Counted from the stretch's first letter, positions 25,711 through 34,475 are shown. The stretch: 64,000 bases of DNA from Neobacillus mesonae (GCF_023715155.1 NZ_JAMBNQ010000019.1:1-64000); one strand, 5' to 3'. Translations and numbers: made by a program. Notes: generated by a model not told the origin, from the letters alone.

Positions 25711-25777
25711 ACTTGTGATGTGCGAAAAGGGAAAAACAAGTTAAATCCCTTATTGTACATCACATGTTTTTTAATAC
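25711..25777 (+). terminator. Long imperfect stem after the AbrB-family gene
   Basis: The segment ACTTGTGATGTGC...AAAAGGGA from 25711 pairs imperfectly with TCCCTTATTGTACATCACATGT ending near 25767, then TTTTTT follows. It should terminate the gene ending at 25672. Confidence 0.65.
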
Positions 25778-25850
25778 TTCATTTAGCAGACAATTCACAT
25801 ATGTTTCCTTAAGTTAAAATTAAGGAATGGATCTAACTATCTTGGATAAA

Positions 25851-26960
25851 TTTGTCCTTGATCAGCTTTATGAAGGACTTTTGCTTTGGCTTTCTTCACC
25901 GATAAGTCCTTCATCGGCTTTATGAAGGACTTTTGCTTTGGGTTTCTTCATCGATTTGTCCTTCATCGGCCTTATGAAAGACTTTTGCTTTGGGTTTCTC
26001 CATCGATTTGTCCTTCATCGGCTTTATGAAAGACTTTTGCTTTGGGTTTCTTCACCGATTTGTCCTTCATCACCTTTATGAAGGACTTTTTCTTTGATTT
26101 CTTCATCGATTTGTCCTTCATCACCTTTATGAAGGACTTTTGCTTTGGCTTTCTATGTCGATTTGTCCTTCATCACCTTTATGAAGGACTTTTGCTTTGG
26201 CTTTCTATGTCGATTTGTCCTTCATCACCTTTATGAAGGACTTTTTCTTTGATTTCTTCACCGATTTGTCCTTCATCACCTTTATGAAGGACTTTTGCTT
26301 TGATTTCTTCACCGATTTGTCCTTCATCACCTTTATGAAGGACTTTTTCTTTGGGTTTCTCCATCGATTTGTCCTTCATCGGCTTTATGAAAGACTTTTG
26401 CTTTGGCTTTCTCCATCGATTTGTCCTTCATCCGCTTTATGAAGGACTAACTCTTTGGCTTTCTTCACCGATTTGTCCTTCATCACCTTTATGAAGGACT
26501 TTTGCTTTGATTTCTTCACCGATTTGTCCTTCATCACCTTTATGAAGGACTTTTTCTTTGGCTTTCTCCATCGATTTGTCCTTCATCGGCTTTATGAAAG
26601 ACTTTTGCTTTGGCTTTCTCCATCGATTTGTCCTTCATCCGCTTTATGAAGGACTAACTCTTTGGCTTTCTTCACCGATTTGTCCTTCATCGGCTTTATG
26701 AAAGACTTTTGCTTTGGCTTTCTTCACCGATTTGTCCTTCATCGGCTTTATGAAAGACTTTTTCTTTGGCTTTCTCCATCGATTTGTCCTTCATCGGCTT
26801 TATGAAGGACTTTTTCTTTGATTTCTTCATCGATTTGTCCTTCATCGGCTTTATGAAAGACTTTTGCTTTGGCTTTCTTCACCGATTTGTCCTTCATCGG
26901 CTTTATGAAAGACTTTTTCTTTGGGTTCTTCACCGATTTGTCCTTCATCGACTTTATAAA
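25851..26960. repeat. 1.1-kb tandem array of about 22 hairpin-bearing 51-53-bp units
   Basis: Each unit contains GTCCTTCAT, a 7-base loop, ATGAAGGAC (or ATGAAAGAC), then a pyrimidine-rich linker such as TTTTGCTTTGGCTTTCTTCACCGATTT split by variants. Unit starts fall near 25854, 25906, 25958, 26009, 26061, 26113, 26164, 26217, 26268, 26319, 26371, 26423, 26475, 26526, 26577, 26629, 26681, 26733, 26785, 26836, 26888 and a degenerate last copy at 26940. Unit lengths of 51, 52 and 53 mix, so no reading frame is kept through the array; the apparent short repetitive ORFs on both strands are by-products. Confidence 0.92.
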
Positions 26961-27367
26961 TCAGGGACATTTCCAAATTTTATATATCCATCAGGTGTTT
27001 TTGATCCCAAATCTACTTTTCACCACCTGATCTCAACGAATTTAAAACCCTTCAATAATTTTTTCTCTGAAAAACACAATATGTAAAATTTGGTAAAAAT
27101 ACAAGAAATCAATTTTTCAATCAACAAGAATTTATGTCCATTTACCATCGATTGTTAATTTGTTGCACTTAATAAAGTAACAATCCAATTTTTGCTTGGC
27201 GGGCTATTCTTTATTCCAAAATTTAGAATCTCCATTCCACCATAAAAACCCTTTCATCCCCACTGTAAAAGCAACCGGCATTTCTATAATTTAGGTTTAA
27301 ATGCAGGAGTTAAAAATTTTGTCTAATTTTGATAAAAAATTACGATGGACTATTTTTAAATCCCTGT

Positions 27368-27373
27368 TATAAT
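27368..27373 (+). promoter_or_regulatory. Sigma-A-type -10 of the 27413 gene
   Basis: TATAAT lies 40 bases before the ATG at 27413. No convincing -35 is present 16-18 bases upstream. The rest of 27209-27412 is AT-rich with no other feature seen. Confidence 0.5.
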
Positions 27374-27412
27374 GCAATATATAAATATATTACACTTACA
27401 AAGGTGGGCACT

Positions 27413-27610
27413 ATGGGGAACACATGTAGATATGTTGTCAATGCTCTTGGTAAGGGTGGGGAAACATATTATACACAATGTCGTGACAAACACGAATTAA
27501 AAAAATGGATTACTGATAATCAAGAAAGACTTGTCATGAATGAGCTGAATATTACTGACAAGAATCAAAATCCCTTATTAAAGCTTTTTAAGTCTAAAAA
27601 ACTATTTTAA
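27413..27610 (+). CDS. 65-residue hypothetical protein
   Basis: The ATG follows AAGGTGGGC and gives MGNTCRYVVNALGKGGETYY, then a charged segment (CRDKHELKKWITDNQERL) and a basic end (LLKLFKSKKLF). It has two cysteines and no membrane helix, and could fold as a small beta-beta-alpha domain. A bidirectional terminator follows at once. Family not recognised. Confidence 0.6.
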   Translation: MGNTCRYVVNALGKGGETYYTQCRDKHELKKWITDNQERLVMNELNITDKNQNPLLKLFKSKKLF

Positions 27611-27618
27611 AAAATTAA

Positions 27619-27644
27619 GACGCAGGGGTGCTTAAACCTGCGTC
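27619..27644. terminator. Bidirectional terminator between the 27413 gene and the MATE gene
   Basis: GACGCAGG at 27619-27626 pairs with CCTGCGTC at 27637-27644. On the minus strand TTAATTTTTT follows, serving the MATE gene; the plus-strand tail is weaker. Confidence 0.75.
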
Positions 27645-29005
27645 TATTTCATCTGCTCTGAAACAAATTTCCGCTTTTGGATATAAAGGAGCCTAATGGA
27701 TAATGCGATACCTGCCGCAAGCAGTCCTGTCGTTAACCCAATCCAATATCCTCTGACCCCAAGCTGGGTATAATGGGCGAGGATAAAGCCAACAGGAAGA
27801 CAAATTGCCCAATAAGCGAATAATGTCATGATAAAGGCAATGTTGACATCCTTATATCCTCTTAATGCCGCTTGAGCCGTTACTTGGATTGCGTCGGAAA
27901 TCTGAAAGAACAGTGCAAAAATCAGAAAATAGGCGGTTAAATGAATCACTGCTGTTTCATTAGAATAAAAACCGGCAACCTGATAACGGAACCCAACTAC
28001 AAACAATCCGCTTACCAAGGCCGTCAATACAGCAAGTACAATTCCGAGCCAGCTGTAATCCCGCGCATCTTTATAACGCTTTGCTCCAACTTCATACCCT
28101 ACCAGAACAGTCAGCGCCATGGAAATGCTCATTGGAATCATATAAAGGAATGTAACAATGTTTAACGCTGATTGATAAGCCGCTACCGTTGTTACGCTAA
28201 ATTTACTAATTAATATGGTGACAACAGCAAACATGCTCGTTTCAAAGAAAGTAGAGAGCCCCATCGGCACTCCGATTTTCAAAATTTCCTTACATCTCAT
28301 CCACGTAAATTGCTTGAAATTAGTAAAAATGCGAAAAGTTCGAAATGGTTCTTCTGCTTTTACAATATAAATGGTAAAAGCTAAAATCACCCAGTAGGTA
28401 ATCGAGGTTGCATACCCTGCACCAGAGCCTCCAAGCTCTGGAAATCCCCATTTTCCAAAAATTAATACATAATTCAAAATCAAATTAAAAGGCAGCGAAG
28501 AAATCATGATAATCATAACTACTCGTGTTCTGCCTAATGCATAAATAAATGATCGTAAGACATTAAATAAAAATAACGGCAAAATCCCTAAACTAAGTCC
28601 TATTAAATAACCGCGGGCGGTCTCATGCACTCTGGAAGGGAGATCCATCTGAGTTAATAGCGGCTCTAATAAAAGGAACCCGCTGATTAGAATAATCACG
28701 GTTATAAATAGGGACAGATACATCCCATGTCTGACAACGGCTGCCACTTCACCGCTTCTTTTCTCACCAAAGTACTGTGCTGCAATTGGCGAGACTGCCA
28801 GCAGGATACTGCTTAATCCAGTAAAAATCGGGCTCCAAATCGATGAGCCGATTGCTACGCCGGCAAGTTCGGAGGAATTATATTTACCGGACATGATCGT
28901 GTTAAAAAACACCATCGAAAACATACCAAGCTGTGTAATTAAAATCGGAATTAACAAAATGAAAATTTGCTTTGTTTTATCTTTTAACGAAAAAGTTTGA
29001 TTCAT
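27644..29005 (-). CDS. MATE-family efflux transporter
   Basis: The ATG at 29005 follows AAGGAG by eight bases and gives 453 residues with 12 helices in two halves. Recognisable MATE features are LIPILITQLGMFSMVFFNTIMSG in TM1-2, AVSPIAAQYFGEKR and the second-half counterpart LTVLVGYEVGAKRYKDAR. It should export cationic drugs or toxins using a Na+ or H+ gradient. It is monocistronic; the substrate cannot be inferred. Confidence 0.93.
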   Translation of the reverse strand: MNQTFSLKDKTKQIFILLIPILITQLGMFSMVFFNTIMSGKYNSSELAGVAIGSSIWSPIFTGLSSILLAVSPIAAQYFGEKRSGEVAAVVRHGMYLSLFITVIILISGFLLLEPLLTQMDLPSRVHETARGYLIGLSLGILPLFLFNVLRSFIYALGRTRVVMIIMISSLPFNLILNYVLIFGKWGFPELGGSGAGYATSITYWVILAFTIYIVKAEEPFRTFRIFTNFKQFTWMRCKEILKIGVPMGLSTFFETSMFAVVTILISKFSVTTVAAYQSALNIVTFLYMIPMSISMALTVLVGYEVGAKRYKDARDYSWLGIVLAVLTALVSGLFVVGFRYQVAGFYSNETAVIHLTAYFLIFALFFQISDAIQVTAQAALRGYKDVNIAFIMTLFAYWAICLPVGFILAHYTQLGVRGYWIGLTTGLLAAGIALSIRLLYIQKRKFVSEQMK

Positions 29006-29178
29006 GCTGCATACTCCTTGAACATTATGTACCAAAATACCATTATAAGCTAAATTCATGGATTTTTCCCATAAGAAATACAAAAAGACAGGAATAATCC
29101 TGCCTTTTTCGTAATACAAATCTTTTCAGCTTTGCTTTATCCCGCATTACCGGGCAGTAAAACCCTGCTAATTGAATT

Positions 29179-29526
29179 TTATTGTCCCTGGCCGAAAGTG
29201 CTTTGGCCATGATGATAGCCGTATCCCGGATAATAACCTCCATGGCCGTGGTGATAGCCGTGGCCTGGATAATAACCTCCGTGGCCGTGGTGGTAGCCGT
29301 GGCCTGGATAATAACCTCCGTGGCCGTGGTGATAGCCGTGGCCAGGATAGTAACCTCCATGACCGTGGTGATAGCCTTGACCTGGATAATAGCCTCCATG
29401 GCCTTGATAGTAGTCCATACCTGGAGTACCAGCTCCTACATTCGCACCCATTCCGGGCATGCCTGCTCCAACATTCATACCCATTCCTGGAAACCCTCCA
29501 GGCATCCCCATAAATTGTCTATCCAT
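29179..29526 (-). CDS. Gly/Tyr/His repeat protein, spore-coat-like
   Basis: Starting at 29526 after GAGGAGGAG, the 115-residue product opens with Met/Gly-rich repeats (GMPGMGANVGAG) and continues with four to five copies of a 13-residue unit close to GGYYPGHGYHHGH, encoded by 39-bp near-identical DNA repeats. Composition is typical of coat or crust proteins cross-linked through tyrosine. CATACACTA at 29566-29558 on this strand matches a sigma-K -10, about 30 bases before the start. A Tgl cross-linking enzyme is encoded 2 kb away. Confidence 0.7.
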   Translation of the reverse strand: MDRQFMGMPGGFPGMGMNVGAGMPGMGANVGAGTPGMDYYQGHGGYYPGQGYHHGHGGYYPGHGYHHGHGGYYPGHGYHHGHGGYYPGHGYHHGHGGYYPGYGYHHGQSTFGQGQ

Positions 29527-29719
29527 TCTGCATCTCCTCCTCATATGGTTGCACAATAGTGTATGTGTCTACCTAAAAAAAGGAATAGGTATCTGCCCAA
29601 ACTAGAGGAAAATGCTAATGAAACCAATTTTTTAAAAATGAATGGAAACATGTGATTCTGGTCACCTCCTCCATTGCCCAAGTATTTTACAATATAATCA
29701 AAGGAGTAAGGTGACGAAT

Positions 29720-30001
29720 ATGGAAAAACCATTAGAAAATGTAACGATATTTGAAGACTATCACCATCGCCAGGTTGTATTAAATTACTATCAGGATGAA
29801 GACTTTTTATGGAAGCGGGATGGGTTTCATTTTGCAGCCATTCAGGTAAAAGACCGTACATTAGTTTTCATTAAAGAAAACGGTCCAGCCGTCCAAATCA
29901 TGCTCAATGATTATCAAACTTCTTCAATTAGTACCGATTTTCAAGATTATTTTATTTTTAGAAATGGAAAAGACAGACTAGAAATTTATTTTCCGCATTG
30001 A
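29720..30001 (+). CDS. 93-residue hypothetical protein
   Basis: The ATG at 29720 follows AAGGAGTAAGGTG. The product is a soluble, acidic, beta-rich small protein (VVLNYYQDEDFLWKRDGFHF, AAIQVKDRTLVFIKENG) with no cysteines or membrane helix. It is divergent from the repeat-protein gene with about 190 bases between. No family recognised. Confidence 0.65.
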   Translation: MEKPLENVTIFEDYHHRQVVLNYYQDEDFLWKRDGFHFAAIQVKDRTLVFIKENGPAVQIMLNDYQTSSISTDFQDYFIFRNGKDRLEIYFPH

Positions 30002-30044
30002 AAAACTAGGACTCTTCTTTTTATTAACGCGGCGGCCCGTATAA

Positions 30045-30198
30045 AATAAAAGACTATCGAAAGTTTTTCGACAGCCTGACTCGGTCTTGATATTAATTTT
30101 AGTGAAATAAGCTGTTCAGTTGGTAGTTAGCAGGGACAATCTTTAAATCTATTCAGATAAAGTGAAAAATTGCCGAGAAAAATACACTTTCTCGACAA
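30045..30198. repeat. Two related hairpin segments
   Basis: A segment near 30045-30090 (ATCGAAAGTTTTTCGACAGC, then CTGACTCGGTCTT) and one at 30168-30207 (GCCGAGAAA, loop, TTTCTCGACAATCTGACTGG) share stem-loop layout and the CGACA-x-x-CTGACT-x-GG ending. The second probably terminates the leftward gene at 30228, since ATTTTTC follows on the minus strand. Two similar units suggest a duplicated or dispersed element. Confidence 0.5.
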
Positions 30199-30227
30199 TC
30201 TGACTGGGACTCTTTCTTAAGCCCCAG

Positions 30228-31028
30228 TTATTTTTTCGCAATTTTAGATGGATTGTTGATTTTATACAATACAGGATCTGCAACTAAAAATTCTTCCTCC
30301 ACATCTTTTCCTTTCGCCAGCTTCTTCGCCACAACCTTCCCATCAAATTCAAGATCCATTCCGGTTTCAAGCTCAAGTTTTTTCAATGTTTTGCTATGGC
30401 TGCACCAGGCAAGCCCAAGTTCAAGCGGCGGCTCTTGAATGATGTGCACATTTTCCAGCACAACTACCTCATCATTTTCCTCATTAAACGGATTATAGGT
30501 GAGGGCAAATTGTTTTACTTTAGCAGTAAAGTGGACCTTATCTGCTGGCAGCTCCACCTTTTCCTTCTTCGGCTTTTGCGGTTTCGATTTAGAGGCCTTT
30601 GCAGACTTGGAATCACTTTTTTGGCTCTCCGGTTTTTCTTTCGGTTCCGAATCAACCGTTTTCGTTTCGGCCTTACCTGAAGCTGCTCCCTTGCTTTCTT
30701 TATCAGCTGCAGCAGAAATCAGGCTTTCTTTTCCGAAACTTGACTGCTGCATCTCTTTTAAAAAGGCTGGGTGAATGCTGCTGAGCTTCCCATCCGAAAA
30801 TTCAATGATGACCGTATTGAAGTCTCCAGTATTCCCATAAATTTCGTATCCTTTAATGGAAACAAGCTGCTGAACATTTCGATCCTTATACCAAAATTCC
30901 TTTTTCGCAGCAGAAAGACCCCACTCCTTCAGCTTTTCTTTCAAGTGATCCTCATCCCGAAATGTTTCATAATCGCCCTTTGGCGGCAGATACTGAATTT
31001 GTTCCGTTTGAGGTGCTTCGGTTGTCAT
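30228..31028 (-). CDS. Hypothetical protein with low-complexity Lys/Ser linker
   Basis: The start at 31028 follows GGGAAGGGTG and gives 266 residues. An N-terminal domain of about 125 residues (YLPPKGDYETFRDEDHLKEK...WYKDRNVQQLVSIKGYEIYG) is joined by a Lys/Ser/Glu-rich linker at about 125-160 to a C-terminal domain (VHFTAKVKQFALTYNPFNEE...VVLENVHIIQEPPLELG). No signal peptide or membrane segment is seen, so it is cytosolic or spore-associated. Two globular domains on a flexible linker suggest a scaffold or nucleic-acid-binding role, but I recognise no family. Confidence 0.65.
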   Translation of the reverse strand: MTTEAPQTEQIQYLPPKGDYETFRDEDHLKEKLKEWGLSAAKKEFWYKDRNVQQLVSIKGYEIYGNTGDFNTVIIEFSDGKLSSIHPAFLKEMQQSSFGKESLISAAADKESKGAASGKAETKTVDSEPKEKPESQKSDSKSAKASKSKPQKPKKEKVELPADKVHFTAKVKQFALTYNPFNEENDEVVVLENVHIIQEPPLELGLAWCSHSKTLKKLELETGMDLEFDGKVVAKKLAKGKDVEEEFLVADPVLYKINNPSKIAKK

Positions 31029-31194
31029 AAATCGTACACCCTTCCCTTTGAATGATGAACCTATTATAGCATGTTCCTTCATGGATGATAAAATGACCCT
31101 CCTAATGAGTCTTAAGATTTCGCATTAGATAATAAAACCTTCAGTAAAAACATATTCTGTATCGAGGAATTATTTTCCATGTGGAGGTTAAATC

Positions 31195-31923
31195 ATGATA
31201 AGAATAAACTATCTGATTATCAAACCGGAAGACCTTTTTGATCAAATTACCGAATCTCAGCATCAAACCATTATCAAACAAATGGCCGCCTACCAGCAGG
31301 TCTATCAATACCCCTCTATCCAGCATTTAAAATTTGAACTTGCCTTCCGCTCCCATATCATGAAAGCGGCCCGGGAATTAAATAGCAGCGGAGTGAAATT
31401 TACAACCTTCACCTATTCCTTCCCAAATAAAAAGTACTGGGACCGGCTGAGTAATGGCGGATTTCTTCTCAAACAAAATGCCAGCCCATCCACTGCTATT
31501 CTTGACATTATCAATAACGGAAAACTTTATGCCTTCGAATGTTCAACCGCCATCGCCATTATTTTCTATATTGCCACCCTCTACTCAATTGGCAGCAAGC
31601 GGTTTGATTACCTTTTCACCAGACTGTACCTGATGGACTGGCAATTCGACGATGATCTCCCGATTCATCAAAAATATGGTGACGATTATTTGCCAGGTGA
31701 CGTCCTTCACTTTAATAATCCTGATTTTGACCCAAAACAACCCCATTGGCGTGCTGAAAACGTGGTTTATTTTGGTGACGACAAATACTATGGCCACGGG
31801 GTCGGCATCCGCAATTCAAGTGCCATCATTAATTTTTTGAATAAAAAAAGAAAGCCGAATCCGAAAATTTCAGCTTATCTGATGAACATGATTACCCGTC
31901 CTGATTATTTGTCGTTTTTATAA
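31195..31923 (+). CDS. tgl: Protein-glutamine gamma-glutamyltransferase (spore-coat transglutaminase)
   Basis: The 242-residue enzyme matches Bacillus Tgl in length and motifs: YQYPSIQHLKFELAFRSHIM, the catalytic Cys116 in YAFECSTAIAIIFY, and late GDDKYYGHGVGIRN. It forms epsilon-(gamma-glutamyl)lysine bonds between coat proteins in the mother cell. The ATG follows GGAGG. The 3' end overlaps that of the convergent dctS gene by 19 bases. Confidence 0.95.
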   Translation: MIRINYLIIKPEDLFDQITESQHQTIIKQMAAYQQVYQYPSIQHLKFELAFRSHIMKAARELNSSGVKFTTFTYSFPNKKYWDRLSNGGFLLKQNASPSTAILDIINNGKLYAFECSTAIAIIFYIATLYSIGSKRFDYLFTRLYLMDWQFDDDLPIHQKYGDDYLPGDVLHFNNPDFDPKQPHWRAENVVYFGDDKYYGHGVGIRNSSAIINFLNKKRKPNPKISAYLMNMITRPDYLSFL

Positions 31924-33524
31924 GGGATGGTCACAATAAAGGTCGTCCCGCTTCCCTCTTTCGAATAGACTTCAATGTCTCCCTTCACTCTTTCTATGCT
32001 TTGCTGTACCAAATATAATCCTTGCCCGCGATTAGGGCCCTTTGTGGAAATACCTTTGATAAAGATTTGCTTCTCCATCTCTTTGGCAATTCCGCCCCCC
32101 GTATCATGTACTTCCAGTACAAGAATATCTTTATAAAAATCAAATCGCAGAGTCACTTTTTTTACCGGCCGATCTTTGACTGAATCCAAAGCGTTATCGA
32201 TTAAATTTCCAAGAATCGTGATCATTTCATGGATGATTTCCTGTCTTTCAGGTTTAGGAATACTTCCATCCCCTTCAATCACAAATTCACAGCCCTTTTC
32301 CCTTGCATAGCTGAGTTTTCCTAAAATAAATCCTGCCAAAACAGGATCTTTAAAACGGCTGACGACAAATTCAAGATCGTTTCGCTGCTGGTCCGCAACC
32401 TTTGCAATGTAAGAAGAAACCATCTCATAATCTTTCATTTGAATTAACCCGGAAATGGCATGCAATTTATTTCGAAATTCATGTGCCTGAGTCCTTAGGG
32501 CTTCGGCATAGAGCTTGACTCCGGTGAGCTGTTCGGCAAGTATTTTGATTTCTGTTTTTTCCCGGAAAGTCGTTACTGCTCCGACAAGGGTTTCATTTAC
32601 TTTCACCGGTACCGTGTTTGCGATAATGGTGATCCCATTTAGTTCGTGTTCCTGGTCTAATAAGGATTCTCCTTGTCCGAAAACCGTATCAAGCTGAAAA
32701 TTTGGCATGTATTCTTTAATTTCTTTTCCAATCGGCGAGCCGTTAAAACCTGCTTGATGAAAAAACCGGATTCCTTCCGTATTTACAAGTGTAATCATTC
32801 CTGTCTGGTCCACCGCTAAAATTCCTTCTTTTGTCGATTGAAGGATGGCGCTTCGTTCTTCTAACAATTTTGCAATCTCTTTCGGCTCCAGGCCAAATAA
32901 AATTTGTTTCACTTTTCTTGCCAAATAAAGAGCACCGAGAATTCCTACGATTAAACCGACTCCTACACCGACATAAATATTCATTCTGCCTTTCCCAATG
33001 GCTTTATTGACCTGTTCCAACGAGATTCCTACAGCTACAGCGCCAACTTGTTTATGCTGCTTGTCATATACAGGTGTAAATGCCCGTAACGACATCCCCA
33101 ATGTTCCCCTGGCAATCGAAACATGTTCTTTTCCATTTAAAACCGGTCCCTCATCTCCACCAACGAAATGCTTTCCAATTTCTTTCTCGTTAGGATGGGA
33201 TTTGCGGATTCCTTTCATATCCATGACCACTACAAAATTAACCCCGGTTACACGTTTTATTTCACTTGTAAAGGTTTGAATTTCGTTTTCATCCACATGA
33301 TGGGTGAGGCCATTTATCACAATTGGAGAACGGGCTGTAATCCGAGCTATATTGGAGGCTTTTTCAGCCTGGCTTTTTTCTATCCCGTCTGAAAGCCAAT
33401 TGGTTATTAATAAATCGGAAACAAGCAATGCCAACACAACCACCATCAATACCAGCATGATAATGGTCGTTTTTAACGTAAATCTATAGGTTTTAATTCT
33501 AGTAAATTCATTCTGCCCCACCAC
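31905..33524 (-). CDS. dctS: DctS/CitA-type sensor histidine kinase
   Basis: The 539-residue kinase has two helices (about 21-43 and 183-201) bracketing an extracytoplasmic sensor domain (RVTGVNFVVVMDMKGIRKSH). A cytoplasmic PAS domain (about 225-325), His348 in TQAHEFRNKLHAISG and an HATPase (GNLIDNALDSV, HDTGGGIA, GQGLYLVQQSIERV) follow. This is the CitA/DcuS/DctS class that senses di- or tricarboxylates. It is followed by its response regulator's gene order reversed in transcription (dctR lies just downstream at higher coordinates is not the case: dctR at 33551-34231 is transcribed first), and the C4-dicarboxylate symporter is divergent. Confidence 0.9.
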   Translation of the reverse strand: MVGQNEFTRIKTYRFTLKTTIIMLVLMVVVLALLVSDLLITNWLSDGIEKSQAEKASNIARITARSPIVINGLTHHVDENEIQTFTSEIKRVTGVNFVVVMDMKGIRKSHPNEKEIGKHFVGGDEGPVLNGKEHVSIARGTLGMSLRAFTPVYDKQHKQVGAVAVGISLEQVNKAIGKGRMNIYVGVGVGLIVGILGALYLARKVKQILFGLEPKEIAKLLEERSAILQSTKEGILAVDQTGMITLVNTEGIRFFHQAGFNGSPIGKEIKEYMPNFQLDTVFGQGESLLDQEHELNGITIIANTVPVKVNETLVGAVTTFREKTEIKILAEQLTGVKLYAEALRTQAHEFRNKLHAISGLIQMKDYEMVSSYIAKVADQQRNDLEFVVSRFKDPVLAGFILGKLSYAREKGCEFVIEGDGSIPKPERQEIIHEMITILGNLIDNALDSVKDRPVKKVTLRFDFYKDILVLEVHDTGGGIAKEMEKQIFIKGISTKGPNRGQGLYLVQQSIERVKGDIEVYSKEGSGTTFIVTIPYKNDK

Positions 33525-33550
33525 ACTATTCCTCCTGAAGAATTGCCGCC

Positions 33551-34231
33551 TTACTTCATGGCATACCGGTTAACAGGTCTTCCCACCCCGCCATATTGAA
33601 TGTGGAGCTCCACTTTTCCTTCTTTTTCTAAATAATCCAGGTACCTGCGTGCTGTGATACGCGCTATTCCAATACTTTCCGCTACCTCTTCCGCAGACAC
33701 CGGTTTAATCTGTTTTGAAATAAACATCGTCACTTTTGTCAATGTATTGGAATTAAGGCCCTTCGGTAACTGCTCATCCTCTATCTCTTCTTTTTCATGT
33801 TTAAAAATAATTTCGTCTAAATCATCCTGTGCAATGGATTCCTTTTCAGAAAATTTTATCTGGAATAATTTATAATTCTCCAGCGACTTTTTGATCCGTT
33901 CAAAAGTGAACGGTTTAATGATGTAATCCATGGCTCCCTGCTGAAGCACTTGATGGATAGTATCAACATCATTTGCAGCGGTAATGGCAATGACATCAAC
34001 GGATAATGCCTCAGAACGAATCTCCCTCAGCATTTCCACTCCCCCCAAATGCGGCATGTATAAATCAATGATAGCGAGATCTGGCTTTAATTCACGAGCC
34101 AGTCTAATTCCTTCCTCTCCATTTGAAGCTGTCCCAATGATGGTAAATCCCTCTATTCTTTCAATAAACTGACGGTGAACTTCTCTGACCATTGGATCAT
34201 CTTCTACTAATATGACTCTTATCGGAAACAT
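33551..34231 (-). CDS. dctR: DctR/CitB-type response regulator
   Basis: The 226-residue protein has a receiver domain (VEDDPMVREVHRQF, Asp56 in DLAIIDLYMPHLGG) and a C-terminal winged-helix domain (SAEEVAESIGIARITARRYL) of the CitB/DctR group. It is the first gene of a leftward pair with dctS, 26 bases apart, and faces dctP across a 244-base regulatory region. It should activate dctP when dicarboxylates are present. Confidence 0.92.
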   Translation of the reverse strand: MFPIRVILVEDDPMVREVHRQFIERIEGFTIIGTASNGEEGIRLARELKPDLAIIDLYMPHLGGVEMLREIRSEALSVDVIAITAANDVDTIHQVLQQGAMDYIIKPFTFERIKKSLENYKLFQIKFSEKESIAQDDLDEIIFKHEKEEIEDEQLPKGLNSNTLTKVTMFISKQIKPVSAEEVAESIGIARITARRYLDYLEKEGKVELHIQYGGVGRPVNRYAMK

Positions 34232-34338
34232 CTTTTGCCCCCATCTCTACTTATAAATCCTCTTATATTTTATAAAATACAGCTAATTCTCACAACCTTG
34301 AATGAACTGTACCATTACTTCCGTTTTGTTTCACGTCT

Positions 34339-34393
34339 TTGTTATATAACAATAAGAACAATAAGAACAATATGACCAAAATAACAATGTTAT
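34339..34393. promoter_or_regulatory. Palindromes and direct repeats in the dctR-dctP intergenic region
   Basis: TTGTTATATAACAA at 34339-34352 and ATAACAATGTTAT at 34381-34393 are palindromes sharing AACA/TGTT half-sites. Between them AATAAGAAC is repeated in tandem. This cluster is a reasonable candidate for DctR binding at the dctP promoter. Confidence 0.5.
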
Positions 34394-34475
34394 CTGAATT
34401 TTAATTATTATTTTCTCAAGGGATAAGAAATTTTGTTGAAACCGTTATCAACTTTAAAACAAAGGGGAATGAGAG

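Larger units (their letters stand above)
25678..27208. repeat. 12-bp inverted repeat flanking the hairpin array
   Basis: ATAGCCCGCCAA at 25678-25689 occurs as its exact reverse complement TTGGCGGGCTAT at 27197-27208. The pair brackets the array and about 400 bases of gene-free sequence between 27001 and 27412. No transposase and no obvious target duplication are seen. It may mark a mobile or rearranged unit, or be the stem of a long-range structure. Confidence 0.45.

Noticed and set aside
25851..26960. CRISPR array or integron
   Set aside because: The intervening linkers are themselves repeated rather than unique, and there is no cas gene or integrase.
26042..27086. Several repetitive ORFs of 60-106 codons on both strands within the hairpin array
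   Set aside because: They arise because a 51-bp unit is a multiple of three and lacks stops. The 52- and 53-bp units break every frame, starts lack ribosome sites, and both strands are open equally.
29182..29559. Plus-strand repetitive ORF opposite the Gly/Tyr/His gene
   Set aside because: It mirrors the in-frame 39-bp repeats. The minus strand has the ribosome site and coat-like composition.
30499..31055. Plus-strand ORFs opposite the Lys/Ser-linker gene
   Set aside because: They are shadows of the real minus-strand frame, which has a good start signal and ends before a terminator.
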